From positions 870,252 through 934,251 of the forward strand of contig NZ_CDDF01000005.1 of NCBI RefSeq assembly GCF_000819865.1: 64,000 nucleotides of DNA, written 5' to 3'. Numbering within the stretch: the first letter of the stretch is position 1; the number at the start of each line of letters is the position of its first letter. This document shows positions 37,701-46,871 of this stretch, piece after piece. A model generated the notes under the pieces. The model made no database searches, was not told where the DNA came from, and saw only the letters and a list, made by a program, of their open reading frames with translations. The position numbers and the translations under genes are program-made. The stretch comes from Aeromonas eucrenophila (GTDB lineage Bacteria > Pseudomonadota > Gammaproteobacteria > Enterobacterales > Aeromonadaceae).

Positions 37701-38982
37701 GGGCGGTCAGTTGTTCATCGAAGGAGAAAAAGGGCACGGGTTCGGCTTGCCAGGCGCTGATGATGGCGATGTCGGCCGAGGCGTTGCTCGCCGCTACCCT
37801 GGCTCCCTTCAGCTCCTTGAGTGAGCTGATCTCCCCTCGTTCATTGTTGGAGACGAGCAGGCGTTTCAGGGTCAGATAATCGGAGGTGAAGAGCAGGTGC
37901 TGGCGCCGCTCTGGCAGGTTGACCACGGTGGGGGCCAGCGCCAGCTTGCCCTCTTCAACCATCACCAGGGAGTTTTGCCCGTGGGTGGGGTGCAGTTTGA
38001 AGCGCAGCCCGCTGCGCCGCTCGATCAGGGTCAGCAAGTCCGCCACCAGGCCGCTGAAGTGGCCGCTCTTGTCTACCTGGCCGAGGCCGACCCAGGGGCC
38101 CGGGGCGAAGCTCACCTCCGGGTGCGCGGCGATCCAGGCCGATTCCTCTGGGGTGAACAGGCTGGACTCCCCGCTCTTTTTCTGTGGCTTGTTATAGGCA
38201 TCGGCCAGTTGGATGAGCGCGTGCTTGTCCTGGGGGGTGAGGCTATCCACCGCCAGGCTCAGCAATTTCCCCAGCCGCTCGTTGGTGGCAGCCGTTGTCA
38301 GGGCCAGCTGGGCGGGTGCTATCCAGGGAACCTCGACCAGAGCGCTGGCCTTGAGGCTCTGGTTGGGGAGGCTGCTCTCCAGGTAGGGGCGATCGGAGAG
38401 ATAGGCATCCGCCAGCCCGTATTTGACCATGAACAGGGCCTCGGTGTTGACGTCCACCCGCTTGATCTTCTTGAAACCGAGGTGCTCGAGCAGATCACAG
38501 CTGTCGTAGCCGCGCTCGCAGACCCACTGCATCTGCGCGGCCTGAGCCAGGCTGGGGGGATCTTTGGGCTTGCCGAGCAGCACGGCACGGGGGATCTCGA
38601 TGAGCGGCGCGGTGAAATGCATCCAGGTCTGGCGTTGGGGGGTCATCGCCACGCCGGCCAGGGCATCCACCTCGCCGCTGCGCAAGGCGAGCTGGGCATC
38701 GTTGAAGGTGGGATAGGCGCGGTAGCGGAGGCTGAGTCCGAGCCGCTGGCTGACGGCCTGCAGGTAGTCGTGTAACAGACCCTGATAGTGATCCTTGCCC
38801 GAGTAGAAACTGTAAGGCGCCCAGTCTGAGGCGGGCATGCCGACCACCAGGGTCTGCTTCTCGCGCAGCCATGCTTGCTGGCCGGGATCGAGGCGCAGGG
38901 CATAGGGTGCCGGCACCTCGGCCTGTGCGCACCGAAGGGTCAGTAAAGTCAGCAAAATCAGTAGTTTTACAATCCCACGCAA
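34698..38982 (-). pseudogene. RocS/BvgS-like hybrid sensor kinase, frameshifted in a GC tract
   Basis: Frame 1 starts at 38982 with a signal peptide. It then has two periplasmic solute-binding (SBP_bac_3) domains (about residues 35-260 and 285-510), a membrane helix (about 525-545), two PAS-like regions, and HisKA with His837 in MSHELRTPIAG. After about residue 918 the sequence turns into nonsense. The true frame resumes as QKGLQVQLQWDP and continues with the ATPase domain (NLLHNAIKFTERG, DTGIGIPPE, GSGLGLAIS), a receiver (LLLTDCHMPDLDG) and an Hpt domain (NAAHSIMGAAQM) to 34698. The break is at 36224-36233 (GGCGCGCGGG on plus). Restoring one GC unit gives 1,428 aa in one frame. It could be true inactivation, a slippage switch, or a sequencing error. 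Confidence 0.88.
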
Positions 38983-39101
38983 GATGGATTCCCGAATGAT
39001 GTGATGGCGGTCACAGTGTAAGGGGCTGCTCCTCGCACTGTCTATTGATAAGGTTGGTATAGACAGCTCGAATTCAGCTCAAGTTTCAAAAGGAGTGAGG
39101 G

Positions 39102-39851
39102 ATGGACAGTACCCAGCGATTTTCGGCCCGGGTTGAGGCCTATGTGAAATACCGACCCGGATACCCGACCGCCATGCTGGACTTTCTGGTCAGGCAGCTC
39201 GGCATGGGCCCCCATGCCGTGGTCGCCGATATAGGGGCGGGCACCGGCATTCTGACCGCCTTGCTTGCCCCTCGGGTGGGCCAGCTGTGGGCGGTGGAGC
39301 CCAATGCGGAGATGCGTGGCGCCGCCGAGCGGTTGCTGACGGGGGTCGATCATATCCACTGGCTGAGCGGCAGCGCTGAGCAGACCGGGGTGCCGACGGG
39401 GGCGCTGGATCTGGTCACCGTCGCCCAGGCCTTTCACTGGTTCGACAGAGCCGCCTTCAAGGCCGAGTGTCGCCGCCTGTTGAAGCCGGGTGGACGGGTC
39501 GCGCTCATCTGGAACGACAGGCTGATGGACACCCCGTTTCTCGAGGCCTATGAGGCGGGGCTGCGGGCCCATTCGGGGGACTATGAGGAGGTCAATCATC
39601 GCAATCTCGGCGACGCCGACTTTCAGGCCTTCTTCGAGGGGGAGTATCGCCTCGATCGCTTCGAGAACCGCCAGCTGTTCGATCTCGACGGTGTGCTGGG
39701 GCGGCTCAACTCCTCTTCCTATGCACCCGCCATCGGCACGCCGGCCTATGAGCAACTGACTGCGCTGATCCGCCGCGAGTTCGCGCGTTATGCGGTCGAT
39801 GGCCGGATCCCCTTCAACTATTGCACCCTGGTTTATAGCGGTCGGGTCTAG
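39102..39851 (+). CDS. Class I SAM-dependent methyltransferase
   Basis: 249 aa. It starts MDSTQRFSARVEAYVKYRPGYP with AAGGAGTGAGG upstream. The SAM-binding motif I is VVADIGAGTGILTALL; the acidic end of strand 2 is LWAVEPNAEMRGAAE, and motif III/IV is LDLVTVAQAFHWFDR followed by LLKPGGRVALIWND. It belongs to the methyltransferase type 11 group; the substrate is unknown. It is divergent from the hybrid kinase and ends at a terminator. Confidence 0.88.
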   Translation: MDSTQRFSARVEAYVKYRPGYPTAMLDFLVRQLGMGPHAVVADIGAGTGILTALLAPRVGQLWAVEPNAEMRGAAERLLTGVDHIHWLSGSAEQTGVPTGALDLVTVAQAFHWFDRAAFKAECRRLLKPGGRVALIWNDRLMDTPFLEAYEAGLRAHSGDYEEVNHRNLGDADFQAFFEGEYRLDRFENRQLFDLDGVLGRLNSSSYAPAIGTPAYEQLTALIRREFARYAVDGRIPFNYCTLVYSGRV

Positions 39852-39887
39852 GGGCTGTCTTTGAGGGGTGAGCCATGGCTTGTTGCC

Positions 39888-39922
39888 ACAAAAAAGCCCT
39901 CGCCAACGGGCGGGGGCTTTGC
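39888..39922 (+). terminator. Terminator of the methyltransferase gene
   Basis: AAAAAAGCCCTCGCC-AAC-GGGCGGGGGCTTT forms a stem with an A-run on one side and a short T-run on the other. It may also end the small minus-strand gene at 39949. Confidence 0.75.
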
Positions 39923-39948
39923 ATGGTGATGCGGTCGATCTCGGGGCG

Positions 39949-40194
39949 TCAACCCTTGTCGATGCCAAGCAGGGTCATGGCCTTGGCCAGGGTATCGACG
40001 GATTCCTGATGCTTGCCCTCCTTGTGCAGGGTTTCCCCTTCGGCCCTCAGCTGTTTCACCTCGGCCAGCTTCTCGGCACTGATGACGGGGCCGGCGGCCA
40101 GGGCATCGTCAATTTTCTTCATGTCCATGGGGCAGTGGAAGGCCAGTGCGCTACCGGCGAACAGCAGACCGGCCAGCAAGAGTATGGTTTTCAT
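39949..40194 (-). CDS. Small exported protein of unknown function
   Basis: 81 aa. Start MKTILLLAGLLFAGSALAFHCPMDM gives a signal peptide with cleavage after ALA. The mature protein is about 63 residues, with one Cys in FHCPMDMKKIDDAL and a helical, Glu/Lys-rich rest (KLAEVKQLRAEGETLHKEGKHQESVDTLAKAMTLLG) that looks like one TPR-like helical pair. I do not know its function. It is flanked by terminators and appears to be a single-gene unit. Confidence 0.75.
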   Translation of the reverse strand: MKTILLLAGLLFAGSALAFHCPMDMKKIDDALAAGPVISAEKLAEVKQLRAEGETLHKEGKHQESVDTLAKAMTLLGIDKG

Positions 40195-40271
40195 GTTCAG
40201 ATCCCAATGTGGTGGATGCCTATCAAGGATAGCGCTCGGGCAGCGGGGTGTGGCCAGTACCGGGCGACGCA

Positions 40272-40306
40272 TATGAAAAAGCCGACTCCAGGGAGTCGGC
40301 TTCTTG
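40272..40306. terminator. Terminator between ahpF and the small exported protein
   Basis: AAAAAGCCGACTCC-AGG-GAGTCGGCTTCTTG is a strong stem. On the minus strand it follows ahpF by about 17 bp and has T5 after the stem. Confidence 0.85.
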
Positions 40307-40322
40307 TTGAGCGATGAGCCTA

Positions 40323-41909
40323 TCAGGCGGTCACTGCCTCGCCCTTGACGGCACTCTCTTCCGGCGCGGCATTGCGGATGAGGTAATCAAAGGCCCCCAG
40401 TGCCGCGGTGGCACCGGCCCCCATGGAGATGATGATCTGCTTGAACGGCACAGTAGTAGCATCTCCTGCTGCGTAGACGCCGGGCAGGGAGGTGGCACCC
40501 TTGGTGTCGATCTCGATCTCGCCAAAGCGGGTCAGGGCCACGTCGCTCCCCTTGAGGAACTCGGTGTTCGGCACCAGACCGATCTGCACGAAGATGCCGG
40601 CGACCGCCAGGTGCTTGATCTCACCCGTGGTGCGATCTTCGTAATCCATGCCCACCACCTTGCTGCCGTCACCGATGACTTCGGTGGTGCGGGCGCTCAT
40701 GATGATGTCGATATTGCCCATGGAGCGGGCCTTCTTCTGCAGCACGTCGTCGGCACGCAGGGTATCGGCAAACTCCACCACGGTGACGTGCTCGACGATA
40801 CCAGCCAGGTCGATGGCTGCTTCGATACCGGAGTTACCGCCACCGATCACCGCCACGCGCTTGCCCTTGAAGAAGGGACCGTCGCAGTGCGGGCAGTAGG
40901 CCACGCCCTTGGTGCGGTATTCCACCTCACCCGGTACGTTCAGATCGCGCCAGCGGGCACCGGTGGCCAGGATCACGGCACGGCTCTTCAAGGTTGCGCC
41001 TGAGGCGAGCGCCACGTTCACGTAACCATCCTTGCTGATGGCGGCGGCACGCTGCTCGGTGATCACTTCCACGCCGTACTGCTTGACGTGCTGCTCCAGG
41101 CTCGCGGCCAGCTTCGGGCCCTCGGTGTAGGGCACGGAGATGAAGTTTTCGATGCCGACGGTGTCCATCACCTGACCACCGAAGCGCTCGGCGACGATGG
41201 CGGTGCGAATGCCTTTACGGGCGGCATAGATGGCAGCGGCGGCGCCAGCCGGGCCACCACCGACCACCAGCACGTCGTAGGGGGCTTTCTCGCTGAGCTC
41301 GGCGGCTTTGCGCTCAGCGGCGCCGGTATCGAGCTTGGCGACGATCTCTTCCAGGGAGATACGGCCCTGGCTGAACGGCTGACCGTTCATATAAACGTTC
41401 GGCACGGCCATGATCTGACGCTCAGCGACCTCATCCTGGAACAGGGCACCGTCGATCATGGTGTGAGTGATGCCGGGGTTCAGGGTCGCCATCAGGTTCA
41501 GGGCCTGCACCACGTCCGGGCAGTTGTGGCAGGACAGAGAGATATAGGTCTCGAAGTGGAACTCGCCCTTCAGGTTCTTGACCTGCTCCAGCACGGCCGG
41601 ATCGGCTTTGGAGGGGTGTCCGCCGCTTTGCAGCAGGGCGAGTACCAGAGAAGTGAATTCATGACCCATGGGGATGCCGGCAAAATGCACGCGCGGGGCT
41701 TGACCCTGGGGCGCGATGCTCATGGAAGGCTTGCGGGCGTTACGGCCATCGGTCATGGCGATTTTGGGGGACATGTCGCTGATTTCTGTGGCCAGGGCCA
41801 ACAGTTCCGCTGACTTGTCGCTGTCATTGCCGGACACGCTGATCTCGATGGGATTGACGATGTACTGCAGGTAACCGTTGAGTTGTTGTTTGAGGTTGGT
41901 ATCTAACAT
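40323..41909 (-). CDS. ahpF: Alkyl hydroperoxide reductase subunit F
   Basis: 528 aa. Start [16 protein letters not shown] is the family N-terminus. The N-terminal tandem thioredoxin-fold domain holds the CxxC SCHNCPDV. The flavoprotein part has FAD-binding [21 protein letters not shown], the redox pair [11 protein letters not shown] and NADH-binding [19 protein letters not shown]. AhpF moves electrons from NADH to AhpC. It follows ahpC by 126 bp with a hairpin between them. Codons and GC content fit the neighbours. Confidence 0.96.
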   Translation of the reverse strand: MLDTNLKQQLNGYLQYIVNPIEISVSGNDSDKSAELLALATEISDMSPKIAMTDGRNARKPSMSIAPQGQAPRVHFAGIPMGHEFTSLVLALLQSGGHPSKADPAVLEQVKNLKGEFHFETYISLSCHNCPDVVQALNLMATLNPGITHTMIDGALFQDEVAERQIMAVPNVYMNGQPFSQGRISLEEIVAKLDTGAAERKAAELSEKAPYDVLVVGGGPAGAAAAIYAARKGIRTAIVAERFGGQVMDTVGIENFISVPYTEGPKLAASLEQHVKQYGVEVITEQRAAAISKDGYVNVALASGATLKSRAVILATGARWRDLNVPGEVEYRTKGVAYCPHCDGPFFKGKRVAVIGGGNSGIEAAIDLAGIVEHVTVVEFADTLRADDVLQKKARSMGNIDIIMSARTTEVIGDGSKVVGMDYEDRTTGEIKHLAVAGIFVQIGLVPNTEFLKGSDVALTRFGEIEIDTKGATSLPGVYAAGDATTVPFKQIIISMGAGATAALGAFDYLIRNAAPEESAVKGEAVTA

Positions 41910-41996
41910 GGTCGAATTCCTTCTTGCTGAATGCGGGTCGGCGGCATTACTGGATAAAGAGAACACTGAATACAGACAATACGGGGCCTGAAAGCA

Positions 41997-42020
41997 GACC
42001 GGCCCTTGAATGGGCCGGTC
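41997..42020 (-). terminator. Hairpin between ahpC and ahpF
   Basis: GACCGGCCC-TTGAAT-GGGCCGGTC is a perfect 9-bp stem 15 bp after the ahpC stop. On the minus strand the following bases are only moderately T-rich, so it may be a partial terminator that lowers ahpF relative to ahpC. Confidence 0.65.
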
Positions 42021-42035
42021 TTGGAGGAGGGAGGC

Positions 42036-42602
42036 TTAGATTTTGCCTACCAGATCCAGGGACGGGGCCAGAGTGGCTTCGCCTTCTTTCCACTTGGCCG
42101 GGCAGACTTCACCCGGGTGGGAGGCAACGTACTGGGCAGCCTTGACCTTGCGCAGCAGTTCCAGAGCGTCACGACCGATGCCGCCAGCGTTGATTTCAAC
42201 GATCTGGATGATGCCTTGCGGGTCGATCACGAAGGTACCGCGGTCAGCCAGGCCAGCTTCTTCGATCATCACGCCGAAGTTGCGGGTGATGGCACCGGTC
42301 GGGTCGCCGATCATCGGGTACTGGATCTTCTTGATGGTGTCAGAAGTGTCGTGCCAGGCCTTGTGAGTGAAGTGGGTGTCGGTAGAGACGGCGTAGATCT
42401 CGACGCCCAGCTTCTTGAATGCAGCGTAGTTGTCAGCCAGGTCACCCAGCTCGGTCGGGCAAACGAAGGTGAAGTCAGCCGGGTAGAAGAACACCACGGA
42501 CCACTTGCCTTTCAGGTCAGCGTCAGACACCTGAACGAATTTGCCTTCGTGGTAAGCGGTAGCGTTGAACGGCTTGATTTCGGTGTTGATATAGGTAGAC
42601 AT
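42036..42602 (-). CDS. ahpC: Alkyl hydroperoxide reductase subunit C (peroxiredoxin)
   Basis: 188 aa, the typical 2-Cys peroxiredoxin length. The peroxidatic Cys is in [20 protein letters not shown]; the resolving Cys is in [15 protein letters not shown] near the C-terminus. AhpC reduces H2O2 and organic peroxides, with AhpF as its reductase. AAGGAGCAAATAC precedes the ATG. It is the first gene of the ahpC-ahpF pair. A possible OxyR half-pattern lies 140-150 bp upstream. Confidence 0.96.
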   Translation of the reverse strand: MSTYINTEIKPFNATAYHEGKFVQVSDADLKGKWSVVFFYPADFTFVCPTELGDLADNYAAFKKLGVEIYAVSTDTHFTHKAWHDTSDTIKKIQYPMIGDPTGAITRNFGVMIEEAGLADRGTFVIDPQGIIQIVEINAGGIGRDALELLRKVKAAQYVASHPGEVCPAKWKEGEATLAPSLDLVGKI

Positions 42603-42738
42603 GTATTTGCTCCTTGGTGATGTACATGTGCCCGTCCGGTTGTGAAAAGTGGGTCCGGACCAGGCGTTTAACTTTCGACGGGGTCATCATAGGGCTTTTC
42701 GCTAATCGGTCAAAGCCACAATTTTGAATCACTTAAAT

Positions 42739-42753
42739 CTATTTATTAGATAG
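42739..42753 (-). promoter_or_regulatory. Possible OxyR site upstream of ahpC
   Basis: CTAT-TTATTAG-ATAG corresponds to the central pair of the OxyR pattern (ATAG N7 CTAT N7 ATAG N7 CTAT). The outer tetramers match poorly. Position (about 140 bp before ahpC) and the known control of ahpC by OxyR in enteric bacteria are the support. Confidence 0.35.
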
Positions 42754-42926
42754 CCCATCACAACTGTACCTAACATGAATATCTCAGGCCTTGAGAGATA
42801 ACTCATTGTCGAAGTTCAATTTCTGTCCGGCAGGTCACATTTTCAAGTCCCGGATGGGATCTTGTTTTATCCATGAGATGAAAACAGGGAAATAGGAAGG
42901 ATCCTAGGGGAGGGCGGAAGACGGAC

Positions 42927-43080
42927 AAAAAAATCCCGGCGCCATCGCACAGACAGGGCCGGGTCATCAAACAAGGAATGGCGATATAAAAATGCTTTAC
43001 AGCAAAGACTCACTACGGGGTGTGCAAACTTGCAGACATATGAAGAGAAGACATCGGGTGCACAATCCCTCATCTCCCCT
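42927..43080 (-). ncRNA. Candidate CRP-activated small RNA
   Basis: On the minus strand a perfect CRP palindrome (43111-43126) is followed by an AATTAT -10-like hexamer (43087-43092) and then about 150 bases that end in a hairpin (CCCGGC at 42958-42963 with GCCGGG at 42935-42940) and seven T residues. A 68-codon frame starts after AAGGGGAG within it but runs through the terminator and has no family-like features. I do not recognise any known sRNA (it is not Spot 42 or CyaR). Transcription is inferred. Confidence 0.45.
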
Positions 43081-43110
43081 TCGGCAATAATTGCATGACG
43101 GGCATCATAG

Positions 43111-43126
43111 TGTGATGGAGATCACA
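43111..43126 (-). promoter_or_regulatory. Perfect CRP-binding site
   Basis: TGTGATGGAGATCACA matches TGTGA-N6-TCACA exactly. It lies about 40 bp before the proposed start of the small RNA, the distance seen at class II CRP promoters. No protein gene starts downstream in either direction. Confidence 0.7.
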
Positions 43127-43236
43127 ATGCAAGGTTGTGGTGTAATTTTTCAATCAAAATGAAAGTGTTTCAGTTTTTGTGCCGTATAAATGCGCTGAAA
43201 ACGCTTTTATTGTAATTTAATTACAGTTTTTGGCGA

Positions 43237-43683
43237 TCAGAAATCCGAAAGGGGCTCCTGCTCTTCCATCAGCTCCAGCAGATTGATGGCTACCGCGATG
43301 AAATCTGACTCCGTGACTATGCCCACCAGTTTGCGGCCCCGCAAGACCGGCAGGCAGCCGTATTTGTGGCGTTGCAGATAGAGCGCCGCCTCCTTGATGC
43401 CGGCATGGGGATCCACGCTCGCCACCTGGCGGGTCATGATCTCGTCGAGCTGGACGCTGTCGGTGAACTCGGCTTCCCGCTCGGGGTTGATGAGCAGCAG
43501 CTTGGATTCGCGGGTGGCCAGGATGTCGGAGAGGGTGACCAGCCCCAGCAGTTGATGGTGGTCATCGACGATGGGAATGTGGCGGATCCGCTCTTGTTGC
43601 ATCAGATCCATCGCCTGCTTGACGCTGTTCTGCGGACCCAAAGTGAAGGGATGTTCGGTCATGATTTCAGACAGGGTCATCAT
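43237..43683 (-). CDS. CBS-domain pair protein
   Basis: 148 aa consisting almost only of two CBS domains (about residues 7-60 and 78-135). The motifs are TLSEIMTEHPFTLGPQNSVKQAMDLMQQERIRHIPIVDD, then LDEIMTRQVASVDPHAGIKEAALYLQRHKYGCLPVLRG and LVGIVTESDFIAVAINLLE. Such free-standing pairs bind adenosine nucleotides and act as energy sensors; the partner is unknown. AGGAGG lies 6 nt before the ATG. It is a single gene on the minus strand. Confidence 0.9.
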   Translation of the reverse strand: MMTLSEIMTEHPFTLGPQNSVKQAMDLMQQERIRHIPIVDDHHQLLGLVTLSDILATRESKLLLINPEREAEFTDSVQLDEIMTRQVASVDPHAGIKEAALYLQRHKYGCLPVLRGRKLVGIVTESDFIAVAINLLELMEEQEPLSDF

Positions 43684-43780
43684 GGTGGGCCTCCTTGTGT
43701 CTCTGCCTTCACCCTAGCCCAGCCCCCGTCCCTGAAACATGATCAGGGTCAATACAGATCGTTAAAGAACCATTAACCCA

Positions 43781-44047
43781 TAGGGTCTGTTGGCGTTTCG
43801 GCGCAAGCCGCGTTGCAGTGACAAATCACACCAGGCTAGGCGCGGGGCGCAGGCAATGGTGATCCCTTGGCAAGCCCTGCAACAACGCATGGCGTGATTT
43901 GCCGCGCAACCCGCAGGGACGGGTCAGTTTATGCGCGTAACGTCGTTACTCGACGATTCATTTGGGGGACCAAACGTCATGTCTCGTGCCTAGCTCCGCG
44001 CAAAAACTGACGACGTCGCGGCCGTGACGAAACGCCAACAGACCCTA
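43781..44047. mobile_element. MITE-like element with perfect 20-bp ends
   Basis: A perfect inverted repeat (TAGGGTCTGTTGGCGTTTCG, 43781-43800) faces its complement at 44028-44047. If the outer TA is a target-site duplication, the element is 263 bp with 18-bp terminal repeats beginning GGGTCTGTTGGCG. Inside, a second inverted motif (CAAATCACACCA near 43822 and TGGCGTGATTTG near 43890) can fold. There is no coding frame of any size. It lies between the CBS gene and queA and is probably mobilised in trans by an IS transposase of a TA-targeting group. Confidence 0.72.
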
Positions 44048-44158
44048 GCGCTCACAAAAACGCCCGCTATCCCTTGTCTGCCTTGGGTTTTTGGTCTTTT
44101 GGGTTGCCTTGCCGTGAGGGGATAACTAGACTAGCCGCCGATTCCCCCGAGGTGAAAG

Positions 44159-45211
44159 ATGCAAGTATCCGATTTTCATTTTGATCTGCCAGACGAGCTG
44201 ATTGCCCGCTATCCCATGACGGAACGTACCGCCAGTCGTCTGTTGCAGCTCGATGGTCAAACTGGCGCCCTGCGCCACGGTCAATTTGTGGATGTGCTGG
44301 ACCAGCTCAATCCCGGCGATCTGCTGGTGTTCAACAACACCCGCGTCATTCCGGCACGCATGTTTGGCCAGAAGGCCAGCGGCGGCAAGCTGGAGGTGCT
44401 GGTGGAGCGCATCCTGGACGAGCACAGCGTGCTGGCTCACGTGCGTTCCTCCAAGTCGCCCAAGCCCGGCACCCGCCTCATCCTGGACGGGGGGGTGGAG
44501 GCCGAGATGCGCGCCCGCCACGACGCCCTGTTCGAGATCCACTTCCTGGACCCGCGCCCGGTGCTGGAGATCCTGGAAGCCATCGGCCACATGCCGCTGC
44601 CCCCCTATATCGACCGTCCCGACGAGGACGCCGACAAGGAGCGCTACCAGACCGTCTACAACCAGAAGCCGGGTGCGGTGGCGGCACCGACCGCCGGCCT
44701 GCACTTCGACGAGCCGCTGCTCGAGCGGATCAAGGCCAAGGGCGTGGAGCTGGCTTTCGTCACCCTGCACGTGGGGGCGGGGACCTTCCAGCCGGTGCGG
44801 GTGGACAAGATTGAAGATCACCACATGCACTCGGAGTATGCCGAGGTGCCGCAGGAGGTGGTGGATGCCATCGCTGCGACCCGCGCCCGGGGTGGCCGCG
44901 TCATTGCGGTGGGCACCACCTCGGTGCGATCCCTCGAGAGCGCCGCCAAGGTGACCCTGGCCCAGGGCAAACCCCTTGCGCCGTTTTTCAGCGACACCGA
45001 TATCTTCATCTTCCCGGGCTACGAGTTTCAGATCGTCGATGCCATGGTCACCAACTTCCACCTGCCGGAGTCGACCCTGATCATGCTGATCAGCGCCTTC
45101 GCTGGTTACGATAACGTGATGGCGGCCTATCAGGCGGCGGTGGCCGAGCAATACCGTTTCTTCAGCTACGGGGATGCCATGTTCATCACCCGTCGCCGGG
45201 CAGAGGCTTGA
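44159..45211 (+). CDS. queA: S-adenosylmethionine:tRNA ribosyltransferase-isomerase QueA
   Basis: 350 aa. It starts [29 protein letters not shown], the QueA N-terminus, and has the family blocks [61 protein letters not shown] and [12 protein letters not shown]. QueA adds the ribosyl part of SAM to preQ1 in tRNA to form epoxyqueuosine. It starts the conserved queA-tgt-yajC-secD-secF cluster. A MITE lies about 110 bp upstream. Confidence 0.97.
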   Translation: MQVSDFHFDLPDELIARYPMTERTASRLLQLDGQTGALRHGQFVDVLDQLNPGDLLVFNNTRVIPARMFGQKASGGKLEVLVERILDEHSVLAHVRSSKSPKPGTRLILDGGVEAEMRARHDALFEIHFLDPRPVLEILEAIGHMPLPPYIDRPDEDADKERYQTVYNQKPGAVAAPTAGLHFDEPLLERIKAKGVELAFVTLHVGAGTFQPVRVDKIEDHHMHSEYAEVPQEVVDAIAATRARGGRVIAVGTTSVRSLESAAKVTLAQGKPLAPFFSDTDIFIFPGYEFQIVDAMVTNFHLPESTLIMLISAFAGYDNVMAAYQAAVAEQYRFFSYGDAMFITRRRAEA

Positions 45212-45317
45212 GGCCTCGCCCTTCAGAACTTGTTCACGATCTTCGCGTAAGATCGCGCGCAGCTTCTTATATGGGGCCCTCGCGGGCCCGCTGTTGTCAG
45301 ACTGTTTCTCTGACTGA

Positions 45318-46466
<1,149 letters not shown>

Positions 46467-46517
46467 CAACGATATATCAGCTAGTTATCTTATCTACATC
46501 AATCAAGAGGTTGTTAA

Positions 46518-46853
46518 ATGAGCATTATCTCCAAGGCGTATGCAGAAGGCGCGGTTCCGGGTGCACAGGGTGGTGGCATGGAAATGATCATCATGCTGGC
46601 CGTGTTCGGTCTTATCTTCTATTTCATGATCTATCGTCCCCAGGCCAAGCGTGCCAAGACCCACCGCGACCTGATGAGCTCCCTGGCCAAGGGGGATGAA
46701 GTGCTCACCTCCGGTGGTCTGGTCGGCAAGATCGCCAAGGTTTCCGCCGATAGCGAATACATCGTGCTGGCCCTGAATGATCAGACTCAAGTCACCATCA
46801 AGCGTGACTTCGTCTCTGCCGTTCTGCCCAAGGGTTCTATTCAGTCCCTTTAA
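46518..46853 (+). CDS. yajC: Sec translocon accessory subunit YajC
   Basis: 111 aa. An N-terminal membrane helix (MEMIIMLAVFGLIFYFMIYRPQAKRAK) is followed by a cytosolic SH3-like part (DEVLTSGGLVGKIAKVSADSEYIVLALNDQTQVTIKRDFVSAVLP). YajC associates with SecDF and SecYEG. An AAGAGG ribosome-binding site precedes the ATG. Gene order tgt-yajC-secD-secF is conserved. Confidence 0.96.
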   Translation: MSIISKAYAEGAVPGAQGGGMEMIIMLAVFGLIFYFMIYRPQAKRAKTHRDLMSSLAKGDEVLTSGGLVGKIAKVSADSEYIVLALNDQTQVTIKRDFVSAVLPKGSIQSL

Positions 46854-46871
46854 TCTCCCGAGGAGCACAGC

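Larger units (their letters stand above)
42603..43236. other. Intergenic region between ahpC and the CBS-domain gene
   Basis: 634 bp without a convincing protein gene. The part next to ahpC is its promoter region and contains CTAT-N7-ATAG at 42739-42753, the centre of an OxyR-like pattern. The middle (42927-43080, minus) is a small RNA candidate with a CRP site at 43111-43126. The last 100 bp next to the CBS gene are A+T-rich and show no terminator that I can identify. Confidence 0.5.

Noticed and set aside
42867-43073. 68-codon frame with AAGGGGAG ahead of it, in the small RNA candidate
   Set aside because: It reads through the predicted terminator hairpin and shows no protein-like conservation signs. 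A shorter peptide within the RNA cannot be excluded.
43822-43905. Repeats inside 43781-44047 as a CRISPR array
   Set aside because: There are only two inverted, non-identical motifs and no regular direct repeats or spacers. The structure fits a MITE.
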